64,000 nucleotides of DNA, taken from assembly GCF_040869045.1 (NCBI RefSeq), contig NC_090320.1, positions 118,243,112-118,307,111 of the forward strand, read 5' to 3'. Shown piece after piece: positions 54,844 to 64,000 of this stretch. Below the pieces are notes generated by a model. That model saw only the letters and a list, made by a program, of their open reading frames with translations. It made no database searches and was not told where the DNA came from. This stretch comes from Eurosta solidaginis. Taxonomy: Eukaryota > Arthropoda > Insecta > Diptera > Tephritidae. Both the position numbers and the translations under genes were made by a program. Every line of letters starts with the position of its first letter. Within the stretch, counting starts at the first letter, position 1.

Positions 54844-55629
54844 TTGCTAACGGCATAACTGCGTGGTGGAGGTTTTTTTTTCTCAAAAAAACTAATTAAG
54901 TGGATGGCACGCGTCGACAAAAGTCCGTTTTTCTCCGCTCGTTCGTCAAGTTGGATTGAAAATGTTGCAGCCGAAATTGGCATCAAATCGTGAACAGACA
55001 AATTAATTTCCTTATTTCATTTCATAAAACAATTAAACAAGAACATACTGAAAAAAGGGTGAACATAAGAAACCACATTTGCAGGTAAATGCATTTAATT
55101 CAAATGTATTTTAGAAAATAATAGTGCAAAGGTATACCGAAAATAATTAAGCTATGCGAAGAGCGGAAATAGCTGCATATAAAAAATGAAAAATCCCAAA
55201 GTAAGCAATATTAAGTGTGTGAATAAATATATAAAGCAGCAGAAAATTGGAGCATTTGGATACTGGAAAAAAACAACTAACAAAACATCTCCAAGTGAAA
55301 TGTGCGCTTCCATCTGTTAGTTTAAGCTGAAAAATCTATGCACGAATGTCTTAGATTCAACACGGCTGAAAGTACTTGAGACGTATAAAAATCCATGTGG
55401 AAGATTTATAAACGAATCTTTATTACCGATGTGGCACTCGGGGACTGCCGCGGTAAAGCTATTGCATATTATCAACTTATGCAATTATAATATCTATGCA
55501 ACATTTTGTTTTCTTTGATATTAATTCGAGTTTTGTCTTTGATATTAATTCAAGTTAACTTTTTAAGCGTGGTGACCGATAAGAAAATAAATTGTTTACT
55601 TTTATTGAATAAATGAGAAGTTAATATTT
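54844..55629. other. No gene recognised
   Basis: AT-rich unassigned sequence. No supported coding frame. Confidence 0.45.
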
Positions 55630-55670
55630 AACTTTAACATTCACTTTAACTTTAACTTTAACTTTATTTT
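55630..55670. repeat. (AACTTT)n simple repeat, left block
   Basis: TTAACTTTAACATTCACTTT and following AACTTT units directly before the DINE-like element. The same repeat resumes right after it. Confidence 0.85.
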
Positions 55671-55811
55671 TATACTCAGTTGAGCAGAGCTCACAGAGTA
55701 TATTAACTTTGATTGGATAACGGTTGGTTGTACAGGTATAAAGGAATGGAATAGAAATAGACTTCCATATATCAAAATCATCAGTATCGAAAAAAAATTT
55801 GATTGAACCAT

Positions 55812-55838
55812 GTCCGTCCGTCCGTCCGTCCGTCCGTT
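55812..55838. repeat. (GTCC)n microsatellite
   Basis: Six tandem GTCC/TCCG units, at the position expected for the microsatellite in DINE-like elements. Confidence 0.9.
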
Positions 55839-56989
55839 AACACGATAACTTGAGTAAATTTTGAGGTATCTTGATGAAATTTGGTATGTAGATTCCTGGG
55901 CACTCATCTCAGATCGCTATTTAAAATGAACGATATCGGACTATAACCACGCCCATTTTTTCGATATCGAAAATTTCGAAAAACCGAAAAAATGCGATAA
56001 TTCATTGCCAAAGGCGGATAAAGCGATGAAACTTGGTATATGGGTTGACGTTGTGACGCAGAATAGAAAATTAGTAAGATTTTGGACAAAGGGCGTGGCA
56101 CCGCCCACTTATACAAGAAGGTAATTTAAAAGTTTTGCAAGCTGTAATTTGGCAGTCGTTGAAGATATCATGATGAAATTTGGCAGGAACGTTACTACTA
56201 TTACTACATATGTGCTAAATAAAAATTAGCAAAATTGGATGAAGAACACTTTTTAAAAAAAAATTTTTTTAAATTCAAATTTTAACAAAAAATTTAATAT
56301 CTTTACTGTATATAAGTAAAATAAGTCAAAATTCAACTCCGGTAATGATATGATGCAACAAAATACCAAAACAAAAGAAAATTTCAAAACGGGCGTGGCT
56401 CCGCCCATTTTCATTTAGTTTGTCTAGAATACTTTTAATGCCATAAGTCGAACAAAAATTTACCAATCCTTGAATTTGGTAGGGGCATAGATTCTATGAC
56501 GGTAACTGGTTTCTGTGAAAATGGGCGAAATCGGTGGAAGCCACGCCCAGTTTTTATACACAGTCCACCGTCTGGCCTTCCGCTTGGCCGTTAACACAAT
56601 AACTTGAGCAAAAACCGATATATCTTTACTAAACTTAGTCCACGTACTTATCTGAACTCACTTTATCTTGGTATAAAAAATGGCCGAAATCCGACCATAA
56701 CCACGCCCACTTTATCGATATCGAAAATTACGACAAATGAAAAAATGCCATAATTCTATACCAAATACGAAAAAAGGGATGAAACATGGCAATTGGATTG
56801 GTTTATTGACGCAAAATATAACTTTGGAAAAAACTTTGTAAAATGGGTGTGACACCTACCATATTAAGTAGAAGAAAATGAAAAAGTTCTACAAGGCGAA
56901 ATCAACAGCGTTTGGAATCTTGGCAGGAATACTGTTAGTGGTATTGCGTATATAAATAAATTAGCAGTACCCGAAAGATGATTTTCTGG

Positions 56990-58745
56990 ATCACCTGGTC
57001 CACATTTTGGTCGATATCGCGAAAACGCCTTCACATATACATCTAAGGGCCACTCGCTTTTAAAACCCTCATTAATACCTTTAATTTGATATCCATATCG
57101 TACAAACACATTCTAGAGTCACCCCTGGCCTACCCTAATGGCGATATCTCGAAAAGGCGTCCACCTATAGACCTAAGGCCCACTCCCTCTTAAAATGCTC
57201 AGTAACACCTTTCGTTATTTACCCATATCGTACAAATATTCTAGAGTCACCCCTGGCCTACCCTAATGGCGATATCTCAAAAAGGCGTCCACCTATAGAC
57301 CTAATGCCCACTCCCTCTTAAAATGCTCAGTAACAACTTTCGTTTGATACCCATATCGTACAAACATTCTAGAGTCACCCCTGGCCCGCCCTAATGGCGA
57401 TATCTCGAAAAGGCGTCCTATAGACCTAATGCCCACTCCCTCTTAAAATGCTCAGTAACACTTTTCGTTTGATACCCATATCGTACAAACATTCTAGAGT
57501 CACCCCTGGCCCACCCTAATGGCGATATCTCGAAAAGGCGTCCACCTATAGACCTAATGCCCACTCCCTCTTAAAATGCTCAGTAACACCTTTCGTTTGA
57601 TACCCATATCGTACAAACATTCTAGAGTCAACCTTGGTCCACCTTTATGGCGATATCTCGAAACGGCGTCCACCTATAGACCTAACGCCCACTCCCTCTT
57701 AAAATGCTCAGTAACACCTTTCGTTTGATACCCATATAGTACAAACATTCTAGAGTCAACCTTGGTCCACCTTTATGGCGATATCTCGAAACGGCGTCCA
57801 CCTATAGAACTAAGGATTACTCCCTTTTAAAATACTCATTACCACCTTTCATTTGATACCCATATCGTACAAACACATTCTAGAGTCACCCCTGCCCACC
57901 CTAATGGCGATATCTCGAAAAGGCGTCAACCTATAGACCTAATGCCCACTCCCTCTTAAAATGCTCAGTAACACTTTTCGTTTGATACCCATATCGTACA
58001 AACATTCTAGAGTCACCCCTGGCCTACCCTAATGGCGATATCTCGAAAAGGCGTCCACCTATAGACCTAATGCCCACTCCCTCTTAAAATGCTCAGTAAC
58101 ACCTTTCGTTTGATACCCATATCGTACAAACACATTCTAGAGTCACCCCTGGCCCACCCTAATGGAGATATCTGGAAAAGGCGTCCACCTATAGACCTAA
58201 TGCCCACTCCCTCTTAAAATGCTCAGTAACACCTTTCGTTTGATACCCATATCGTACAAACATTCTAGAGTCAACCTTGGTCCACCTTTATGGCGATATC
58301 TCGAAACGGCGTCCACCTATGGAACTAAGGATCACTCCCTTTGAAAATACTCATTAACACCTTTCATTTGATACCCATATCGTACAAACATATTCTAGAG
58401 TCACCCCTGGTCCACCTTTATGGCGATTTCTCGAAAAGGCGTTCACCTATAGAACTAAAGCCCATTCCCTTTTAAAATACTCATTACCACCTTTCATTTG
58501 ATACCCATATCGTACAAACACATTCTAGAGTCACCCCTGGCCCACGTTAATGGCGATATCTCGAAAAGGCGTCCACCGATAGACCTAAGGCCCGCTCCCT
58601 CTTAAAATGCTCAGTAACACCTTTCATTTGATACCCATATCGTACAAACAAATTCTAGAGTCAGCCCTGGTCCACCTTTATGGCGATATCCCTAAATGGC
58701 GTCCATCCATAGAACTATGACCTACTCTTTAATACCTTCCATTTG
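56990..58745. repeat. Central tandem array, about 14 units of ~128 bp
   Basis: Units carry GGCGATATCTCGAAAAGGCG, CCACTCCCTCTTAAAATGCT, TTTGATACCCATATCGTACA and TTCTAGAGTCACCCCTGG. GATATC-type anchors fall at about 57012, 57142, 57270, 57397, 57522, 57649, 57777, 57908, 58036, 58165, 58298, 58424, 58552 and 58683. Units in the middle are nearly identical and outer ones are more divergent, typical of local homogenisation. Confidence 0.9.
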
Positions 58746-58866
58746 ATACACATGTCATACAACCTCATTCCAGGGTTACCCTAGGTTCATTTTCCTTATT
58801 TTGTCTCCATAACTCTCAACTGAGTATGTAATGCTCGGTTACACCGGAACTTAGCCTTCCTTACTT

Positions 58867-59349
58867 GTTAACTTTAATTTTAACTTTAACATTCACTTTA
58901 ACTTTAACTTTAACTTTAAATTTAACTTTAACTTCAACTTTAAACTTAACTTTAACTTTAACTTTCACTTTAACTTTAACTTTAACTTTAACTTAAACTT
59001 TAACTTTAAATTTAACTTTAACTTTAACCTTAACTTTAACTTTGACTTTGACTTTGACTTTGACTTTAACTTTAACTTTCATTTTAACTTTAACATTAAC
59101 TTTAACTTTATTTTTAACTTTAACTTTGACTTTCGCTTTAACTTTAACATTCACTTTAACTTTAACTTTAACTTAAACTTTAACTTTAAATTTAACTTTA
59201 ACTTTAACTTTAACCTTAACTTTAACTTTGACTTTGACTTTGACTTTAACTTTAACTTTCATTTTAACTTTAACATTAACTTTAACTTTATTTTGAACTT
59301 TAACTTTAACTTTCGCTTTAACTTTAACATTCACTTTAACTTTAACTTT
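58867..59349. repeat. (AACTTT)n simple repeat, block 2
   Basis: Mostly TTAACT/AACTTT hexamers with variants (TTCACT, TTGACT, TTTGAC). A sub-block of about 180 bp appears twice, with the same order of variants (about 58980-59110 and 59165-59295). Confidence 0.9.
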
Positions 59350-59637
59350 AATTCTAGAGTCACCCCTGGTCCACCTTTATGGCGATATCTCGAAACGGCG
59401 TCCACCTATGGAACTAAGGATCACTCCCTTTGAAAATACTCATTAACACCTTTCATTTGATACCCATATCGTACAAACATATTCTAGAGTCACCCCTGGT
59501 CCACCTTTATGGCGATTTCTCGAAAAGGCGTTCACCTATAGAACTAAAGCCCATTCCCTTTTAAAATATTCATTACCACCTTTCATTTGATACCCATATC
59601 GTACAAACACATTCTAGAGTCACCCCTGGCCCACCTT
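59350..59637. repeat. Two-unit piece of the ~128-bp array embedded in the simple repeat
   Basis: Nearly identical to 58262-58545, including the distinctive CGATTTCTCGAAAAGG and CCTATGGAACTAAGGATCAC variants. It starts at ATTCTAGAGTCACC and ends at CCTGGCCCACC, with AACTTT repeats on both sides. Confidence 0.9.
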
Positions 59638-60017
59638 AACTTTAACTTCAACTTCAACTTCAACTTTAACTTTACTTTAACTTTAACTTTAACTTTAACT
59701 TTAACTTTAACTTTAACCTTAACTTTAACTTTAACCTTAACTTTAACTTTAACTTTCACTTTAACTTTAACTTTCGCTTTAACTTTAACATTCACTTTAA
59801 CTTTAACTTTAATTTTAACTTTAACTTTCACTTTAACTTTAACTTTCGCTTTAACTTTAACCTTCACTTTAACTTTAACTTTAACCTTAACTTTAACTTT
59901 AACTTTAACCTTAACTTTAACTTTGATTTTAACTTTAACTTTAACCTTAACTTTAACGTTAACTTTAAGTTCAACTTTAACTTTAAGTTTAACTTTAACT
60001 TTAACTTTCCTTTACCT
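59638..60017. repeat. (AACTTT)n simple repeat, block 3
   Basis: Continuous hexamers with TTCGCT, TTCACT and AACGTT variants, ending TTAACTTTCC before LINE copy 1. Its last part (TTAACGTTAACTTTAAG and following) matches the repeat before LINE copy 2. Confidence 0.9.
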
Positions 60018-61842
60018 CACCCAACTGCCTAGGGAGGGTGGGTACGTTACCCATGAAGATCGCAACGTGGAACCATTCCAAGAAGAAGAGCTTAAAACTG
60101 CAGTGCGAACTATGAAACCTAGGAAAGCATCTGGGCCCGACGGAATACCCGCGGAGGCAATTAGACTAGCTGCAAACGACTGCCCAGAACTTATGTTGCA
60201 CATGTACAACAAATGTCTCGAAGAAAGAATTTTCCCCACCATATGGAAGACAGCACGACTAGTTCTCATTCCAAAAGGGAAAGGAGATCCCAACTCTCCA
60301 TCATCCTACCGTCCCCTATGTATGTTGGACACAGCAGGGAAACTGATGGAGAGTCTCCTTAAGCAACGCCTCACCAGAGCGTTACAGGACGCCGGAGGAA
60401 TGTCGCCCAGACAGCATGGTTTTCGGAGGGGGCACTCCACAATCGATGCCATAGCAGAAGTTGTAGACGCAGTCAAGAAAGCCGAGACAGCGTGCCACAG
60501 AGCAAGACCTATAGTGTTGCTGGTCACGCTGGACGTCAAAAACGCTTTTAACTCAGCTAGGTGGGAGGACATGCTTGAGGCACTAGAAAGCACTTTCAAA
60601 GTACCGCATTATTTGTTAGAAATTTTAACGGACTACCTAAGAGAGAGGTACTTAATATATGAAAGTACTCACGGCCAAAAAAAGGTAAAAATAATAGGTG
60701 GAGCAGCCCAGGGTTCGGTACTAGGTCCCGATCTCTGGAATATAACTTACGACAGTCTTCTTCGATTAGACATGCCAGAAAGCACCTTCCTCGTTGCATT
60801 TGCAGACGACGTGGCAGCTGTGATAACAGCACCAAGCTGCGAGCTGGCACAGCTAAAATTAAACCAGGTCATGCGTAATGTAAATAGGTGGATGGCTGAG
60901 CACGGTCTCCAGTTAGCAACAGCCAAAACGGAGATCGTCATCCTCACAAAGAGACGTATTCCCACTACCAGGAACATGATGGTTGGGGACCAGCCAATAG
61001 AAACACTCGCTTCAACGAAATATCTGGGAGTGAGGTTAGACAGCAAACTCAACTTCTCGGATCACATACGAGGGGCCTGCGAAAGAGCTGCGCGCATAAT
61101 AGCGCAGTTGAGTAGATTAATGGCAAACACAGGTGGCCCAAAGCCATGCACAAGGAAGTTGCTTGCATCAGCCTCGGATTCTATACTCTTATATGGTGCA
61201 GAAATCTGGGCGGACGCAATGAAATACCGGAAGAACCGAGTCGCCCTCACCTCGGTCCAACGCAGAGGGGCGCTGCGAATATCTTCGGCTTACCGCACGG
61301 TATCAGCTGAAGCTGTCCTGGTCGTTGCGGGAACCATACCGATATATCTTCTCGTTGAGGAAAGAAAAACAATATATGACAACGCATCGCAAACAAGTAG
61401 AGCTGCTGTTGCCATGCAGGCGCGTGAAGAATCGATCCGATGTTGGCAAGATCAGTGGAGCAACAGCATCGTAGGAAAGTGGACTAGGGAACTAATCTCT
61501 GAACTGAATCCATGGTTGAAGCGACCGCACGGAGAGGTAGACTTTTACCTGACCCAGTTTCTAACGGGACATGGTTACTTCCGCAAATACCTACACAGAA
61601 TGGGTAAAGTTGATAGCCCGAGCTGCCTGTACTGTGGGGAAATAGACGATGTACGCCACACCTTCTTCGAATGCAGGCACTTCTCCCATCAGCGAAGGAG
61701 GGTAGAAGAGGTACTTGGCGACCTATCCCCGGGCAGTGTCATTAATAACATGACCTGTCGAAGCGACAAATGGGATACGGTCAGCACATATGTGAGACAT
61801 ATACTTACCAGTAAACGAGAAGACGGATGCCTAGCCCATTAG
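60018..61842 (+). pseudogene. R1-type LINE ORF2, RT and C-terminal region, copy 1
   Basis: TMKPRKASGPDGIPAEAIRL, ARLVLIPKGKGDPNSPSSYR, RQHGFRRGHSTIDAIAEV, VTLDVKNAFNSARWE (first Asp), GGAAQGSVLGPDLWNITYDS and the catalytic FLVAFADDVAAVI near 60800. Then STKYLGVRLDSKLNFSDH, and the C-terminal RISSAYRTVSAEAVLVVAGT and CLYCGEIDDVRHTFFEC knuckle (about 61625). It ends at a stop at 61840. The RT is uninterrupted but has no 5' endonuclease. The open frame extends upstream into translated simple repeat (TLTLTL), which is not real protein. Confidence 0.9.
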
Positions 61843-62082
61843 CGTGAGAGTAGCCATAGAGCTCACGTAGCGCGCACCCGCACCCGAAGTAATGCTAAAC
61901 GCGGTCCCAGGTACGGGGATTTGCGCGGGCCGTGGGAGGTTAGGTTTTAGTGGGTAGGCCTTCATGGAAGAAGGGAGTCCTACACTCGGAGGGTCTCGCA
62001 GTGAGGCTTAAATATCCCGGTCAGGGCATAAAGCATTTCCTCCTTCCACGAAACACAAAAAAAAAAAAAAAAAAAACTTTAA
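60018..62082 (+). mobile_element. R1-type LINE, copy 1, truncated, between simple repeats
   Basis: Begins abruptly in the protein at TQLPREGGYVT and keeps RT to the C-terminal zinc knuckle, a ~200-bp 3' UTR and an A run (62057-62080) followed at once by AACTTT repeats. It matches copy 2 at a constant offset of 2,604 bp. Confidence 0.88.
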
Positions 62083-62218
62083 CTTTTCCTTTAACTTTAA
62101 CTTTCACTTTCACTTTAACTTTAACTTTAACTTTGACTTTAACTTTAACTTTAACTTTAACCTTAACTTTAACTTTAACGTTAACTTTAAGTTTAACTTT
62201 AACTTTAAGTTTAACTTT
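62083..62218. repeat. (AACTTT)n simple repeat, block 4
   Basis: AACTTT hexamers between the poly(A) of copy 1 and the start of copy 2. The last part matches the end of block 3, including AACGTT and AAGTTT variants and the final AACTTTCC. Confidence 0.9.
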
Positions 62219-64000
62219 CCAGTCCGACGGAAGAGACGGTTGAAAAGACAATGAGCTGTCTTCGCCACGCTTGCAACCTCTCTATGCCACGGAGGGGAGT
62301 GTGGAGGGGTAAAAAGCAGGTATACTGGTGGAATAGCGAAATCGCGGAGCTGCGGAAAATATGCCACAGGATGCGAAGGATAGCAACTCGCGCGCGCGGC
62401 AGGCCTGAGGCTCTAGAAAAGTCGGAAGCGTACAAAGGAGCGAAGAAAGCTCTTAGTGCTGCCATTAAGCAAAGCAAGCTTAAGTGCTGGAAAGCGCTTT
62501 GCGAGGAAGTGGATCGAGACCCATGGGGGCAGGGATATAAGATAGTAATGAAGAAGTTCCGTCCGCCAAACCAGCTGATGGACGAGAACCAAATAAGGAA
62601 CATTGTGGATGGCCTGTTTCCCACCCAACTGCCTAGGGAGGGCGGGTACGTTACCCATGAAGATCGCAACGTGGAACCATTCCAAGAAGAAGAGCTTAAA
62701 ACTGCCGTGCGAACTATGAAACCTAGGAAAGCATCTGGGCCCGACGGAATACCCGCGGAGGCAATTAGACTAGCTGCAAACGACTGCCCAGAACTTATGT
62801 TGCACATGTACAACAAATGTCTCGAAGAAAGAATTTTCCCCACCATATGGAAGACAGCACGACTGGTTCTCATTCCAAAAGGGAAAGGAGATCCCAACTC
62901 TCCATCATCCTACCGTCCCCTATGTATGTTGGACACAGCAGGGAAATTGATGGAGAGTCTCCTGAAGCAACGCCTCACCAGAGCGTTACAGGACGCCGGA
63001 GGACTGTCGCCCAGACAGCATGGTTTTCGGAGAGGGCACTCTACAATGGATGCCATAGCAGAAGTTATAGACGCAGTCAAGAAAGCCGAGACAGCGTGCC
63101 ACAGAGCAAGACCTATAGTGTTGCTGGTCACGCTGGACGTCAAAAACGCTTTTAACTCAGCTAGGTGGGAGGACATGCTTGAGGCACTAGAAAGCACTTT
63201 CAAAGTACCGCAATATTTGTTAGAAATTTTAAGGGACTACCTAAGAGAGAGGTATCTAATATATGAAAGTACTCACGGTCAAAAAAAGGTAAAAATAACA
63301 GGTGGAGCAGCCCAGGGTTCGGTACTAGGTCCCGATCTCTGGAATATAACTTACGACAGTCTTCTTCGGTTAGACATGCCAGAAAGCACCTTCCTCGTTG
63401 CATTTGCAGACGACGTGGCAGCTGTGATAACAGCACCAAGCTGCGAGCTGGCACAGCTAAAATTAAACCAGGTCATGCGTAATGTAAATAGGTGGATGGC
63501 TGAGCACGGTCTCCAGTTAGCAACAGCCAAAACGGAGATCGTCATCCTCACAAAGAGACGTATTCCCACTACCAGGAACATGATGGTTGGGGACCAGCCA
63601 ATAGAAACACTCGCTTCAGCGAAATATCTGGGAGTGAGGTTAGACAGCAAACTCAACTTCTCGAATCACATACGAGGGACCTGCGAAAGAGCTGCGCGCA
63701 TAATAGCGCAGTTGAGTAGATTAATGGCAAACACAGGTGGCCCAAAACCATGCACAAGGAAGTTGCTTGCATCAGCCTCGGATTCTATACTCTTATATGG
63801 TGCAGAAATCTGGGCGGACGCAATGAAATACCGAAAGAACCGAGTCGCCCTCACCTCGGTCCAACGCAGAGGGGCGCTGCGAATATCTTCGGCTTACCGC
63901 ACGGTCTCAGCTGAAGCTGTCCTGGTCGTTGCGGGAACCATACCGATATATCTTCTCGTTGAGGAAAGAAAAACAATATATGACAACGGATCGCAAGCAA
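62219..64000 (+). mobile_element. R1-type LINE, copy 2, 5'-truncated, runs out of window
   Basis: Starts after AACTTTCC and continues beyond the right edge. It contains about 400 bp more of the 5' part than copy 1. Scattered single-base differences from copy 1. Confidence 0.88.
62251..64000 (+). CDS. R1-type LINE ORF2, partial, copy 2
   Basis: Open from before the first ATG (62251) to the window end, in the same frame as copy 1. It starts in the region between endonuclease and RT: MSCLRHACNLSMPRRGVWRG, KKQVYWWNSEIAELRKICHR and FRPPNQLMDENQIRNIVDGL. RT follows, with SGPDGIPAEAIRL, VTLDVKNAFNSARWE, GAAQGSVLGPDLWN and FLVAFADDVAAV near 63405. No stop or frameshift was seen in 580 codons, so it decayed little. 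The protein would copy LINE RNA at a nicked target, but this copy lacks the endonuclease. Confidence 0.85.
   Translation, partial: MSCLRHACNLSMPRRGVWRGKKQVYWWNSEIAELRKICHRMRRIATRARGRPEALEKSEAYKGAKKALSAAIKQSKLKCWKALCEEVDRDPWGQGYKIVMKKFRPPNQLMDENQIRNIVDGLFPTQLPREGGYVTHEDRNVEPFQEEELKTAVRTMKPRKASGPDGIPAEAIRLAANDCPELMLHMYNKCLEERIFPTIWKTARLVLIPKGKGDPNSPSSYRPLCMLDTAGKLMESLLKQRLTRALQDAGGLSPRQHGFRRGHSTMDAIAEVIDAVKKAETACHRARPIVLLVTLDVKNAFNSARWEDMLEALESTFKVPQYLLEILRDYLRERYLIYESTHGQKKVKITGGAAQGSVLGPDLWNITYDSLLRLDMPESTFLVAFADDVAAVITAPSCELAQLKLNQVMRNVNRWMAEHGLQLATAKTEIVILTKRRIPTTRNMMVGDQPIETLASAKYLGVRLDSKLNFSNHIRGTCERAARIIAQLSRLMANTGGPKPCTRKLLASASDSILLYGAEIWADAMKYRKNRVALTSVQRRGALRISSAYRTVSAEAVLVVAGTIPIYLLVEERKTIYDNGSQA

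Larger units (their letters stand above)
55671..58866. mobile_element. DINE/Helentron-like non-autonomous element with amplified central repeats
   Basis: Subterminal inverted repeats TACTCAGTTGAG (55673-55684) and CTCAACTGAGTA (58815-58826), a (GTCC)6 microsatellite at 55812-55838 and a large central tandem array match the layout described for DINE-1-like Helentrons in flies. The right end reads GGTTACACCGGAACTTAGCC then TTCCTTACTTG. There is no Rep/helicase coding. Upstream of the array, blocks such as CCACGCCCATTTT and CGATATCGAAAATT recur about 800 bp apart, an older internal duplication. Confidence 0.65.

Noticed and set aside
56990..58745. Coding potential in the ~128-bp array (e.g. a minus-strand frame of about 80 codons at 56864-57109)
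   Set aside because: Frames come from repeated noncoding units and stop irregularly; no conserved domain.
59583..59867. Lys-Val repeat protein on the minus strand (also at 62021-62251)
   Set aside because: Opposite-strand translation of the same hexamer repeat.
59587..60017. Long N-terminal Thr-Leu repeat on the R1-type LINE frame
   Set aside because: It is the translation of (AACTTT)n repeats that happen to stay in frame with RT. No real protein start.

Overview
The window is a eukaryotic, transposon-dense island from an insect. The jockey, Penelope-like, mdg1/412-type gypsy and DINE-like families, the ~64-nt intron and the low GC all point to a higher dipteran. A tephritid fruit fly is my best guess, from remembered similarity of the jockey and BEL-type Gag proteins. 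There are no tRNA, rRNA or CRISPR features. The only non-transposon gene recognised is RNA polymerase III subunit 2 (RPC2/RpIII128), present as two scrambled pseudogene pieces. The only complete intact coding region is a BEL/Pao-type Gag-protease-like gene on the minus strand (8180-9367) with splice and poly(A) signals; the R1-type LINE frame at 62251 is also open but leaves the window.

Layout. 1-5640: a decayed Ty3/gypsy pol split by a Penelope-like element (PLE). 5640-10270: a dispersed repeat, a 514-bp MITE and the Gag-protease gene. 10270-15612: RPC2 pieces around a head-to-head pair of PLE copies bounded by a 14-bp target-site duplication (TSD). 15921-18843: a 43/44-bp minisatellite and a Helitron carrying ~128-bp tandem repeats. 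19640-54110: a minus-strand jockey-type LINE cut in two by a 30.6-kb nest of elements.

The nest. Its outer ends are LTRs of one mdg1/412-like gypsy family (21985-22417 and 52193-52617), flanked by the same 4-bp duplication GTAC; the jockey halves rejoin across it. Inside lie, in order: gypsy copy X (interrupted by a MITE, truncated in integrase), an internally deleted DUF4780-type LINE derivative, the C-terminus of a BEL/Pao pol with repeated hairpins downstream, a non-autonomous gypsy M with a SAP-domain Gag and ATAT TSD, a 122-bp tandem array, a second LINE derivative, a ~210-bp inverted repeat, a related gypsy Y, and gypsy copy Z.

55630-64000: an (AACTTT)n-rich tract. It holds a DINE/Helentron-like element with about 14 copies of a ~128-bp repeat homologous to that in the Helitron at 17.8 kb, then two R1-type LINE copies head to tail, both preceded by the simple repeat.

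Most interesting are: minimal hammerhead ribozyme motifs in the three PLE copies (one with a broken core); a ~42-nt-period array of small stem-loops in the 5' leaders of gypsies X and Y, with wobble-preserved stems; strong hairpins in the LTRs and 3' leaders; and the R1-type LINE/microsatellite association. Alignments were done by eye, so percent identities are not given.
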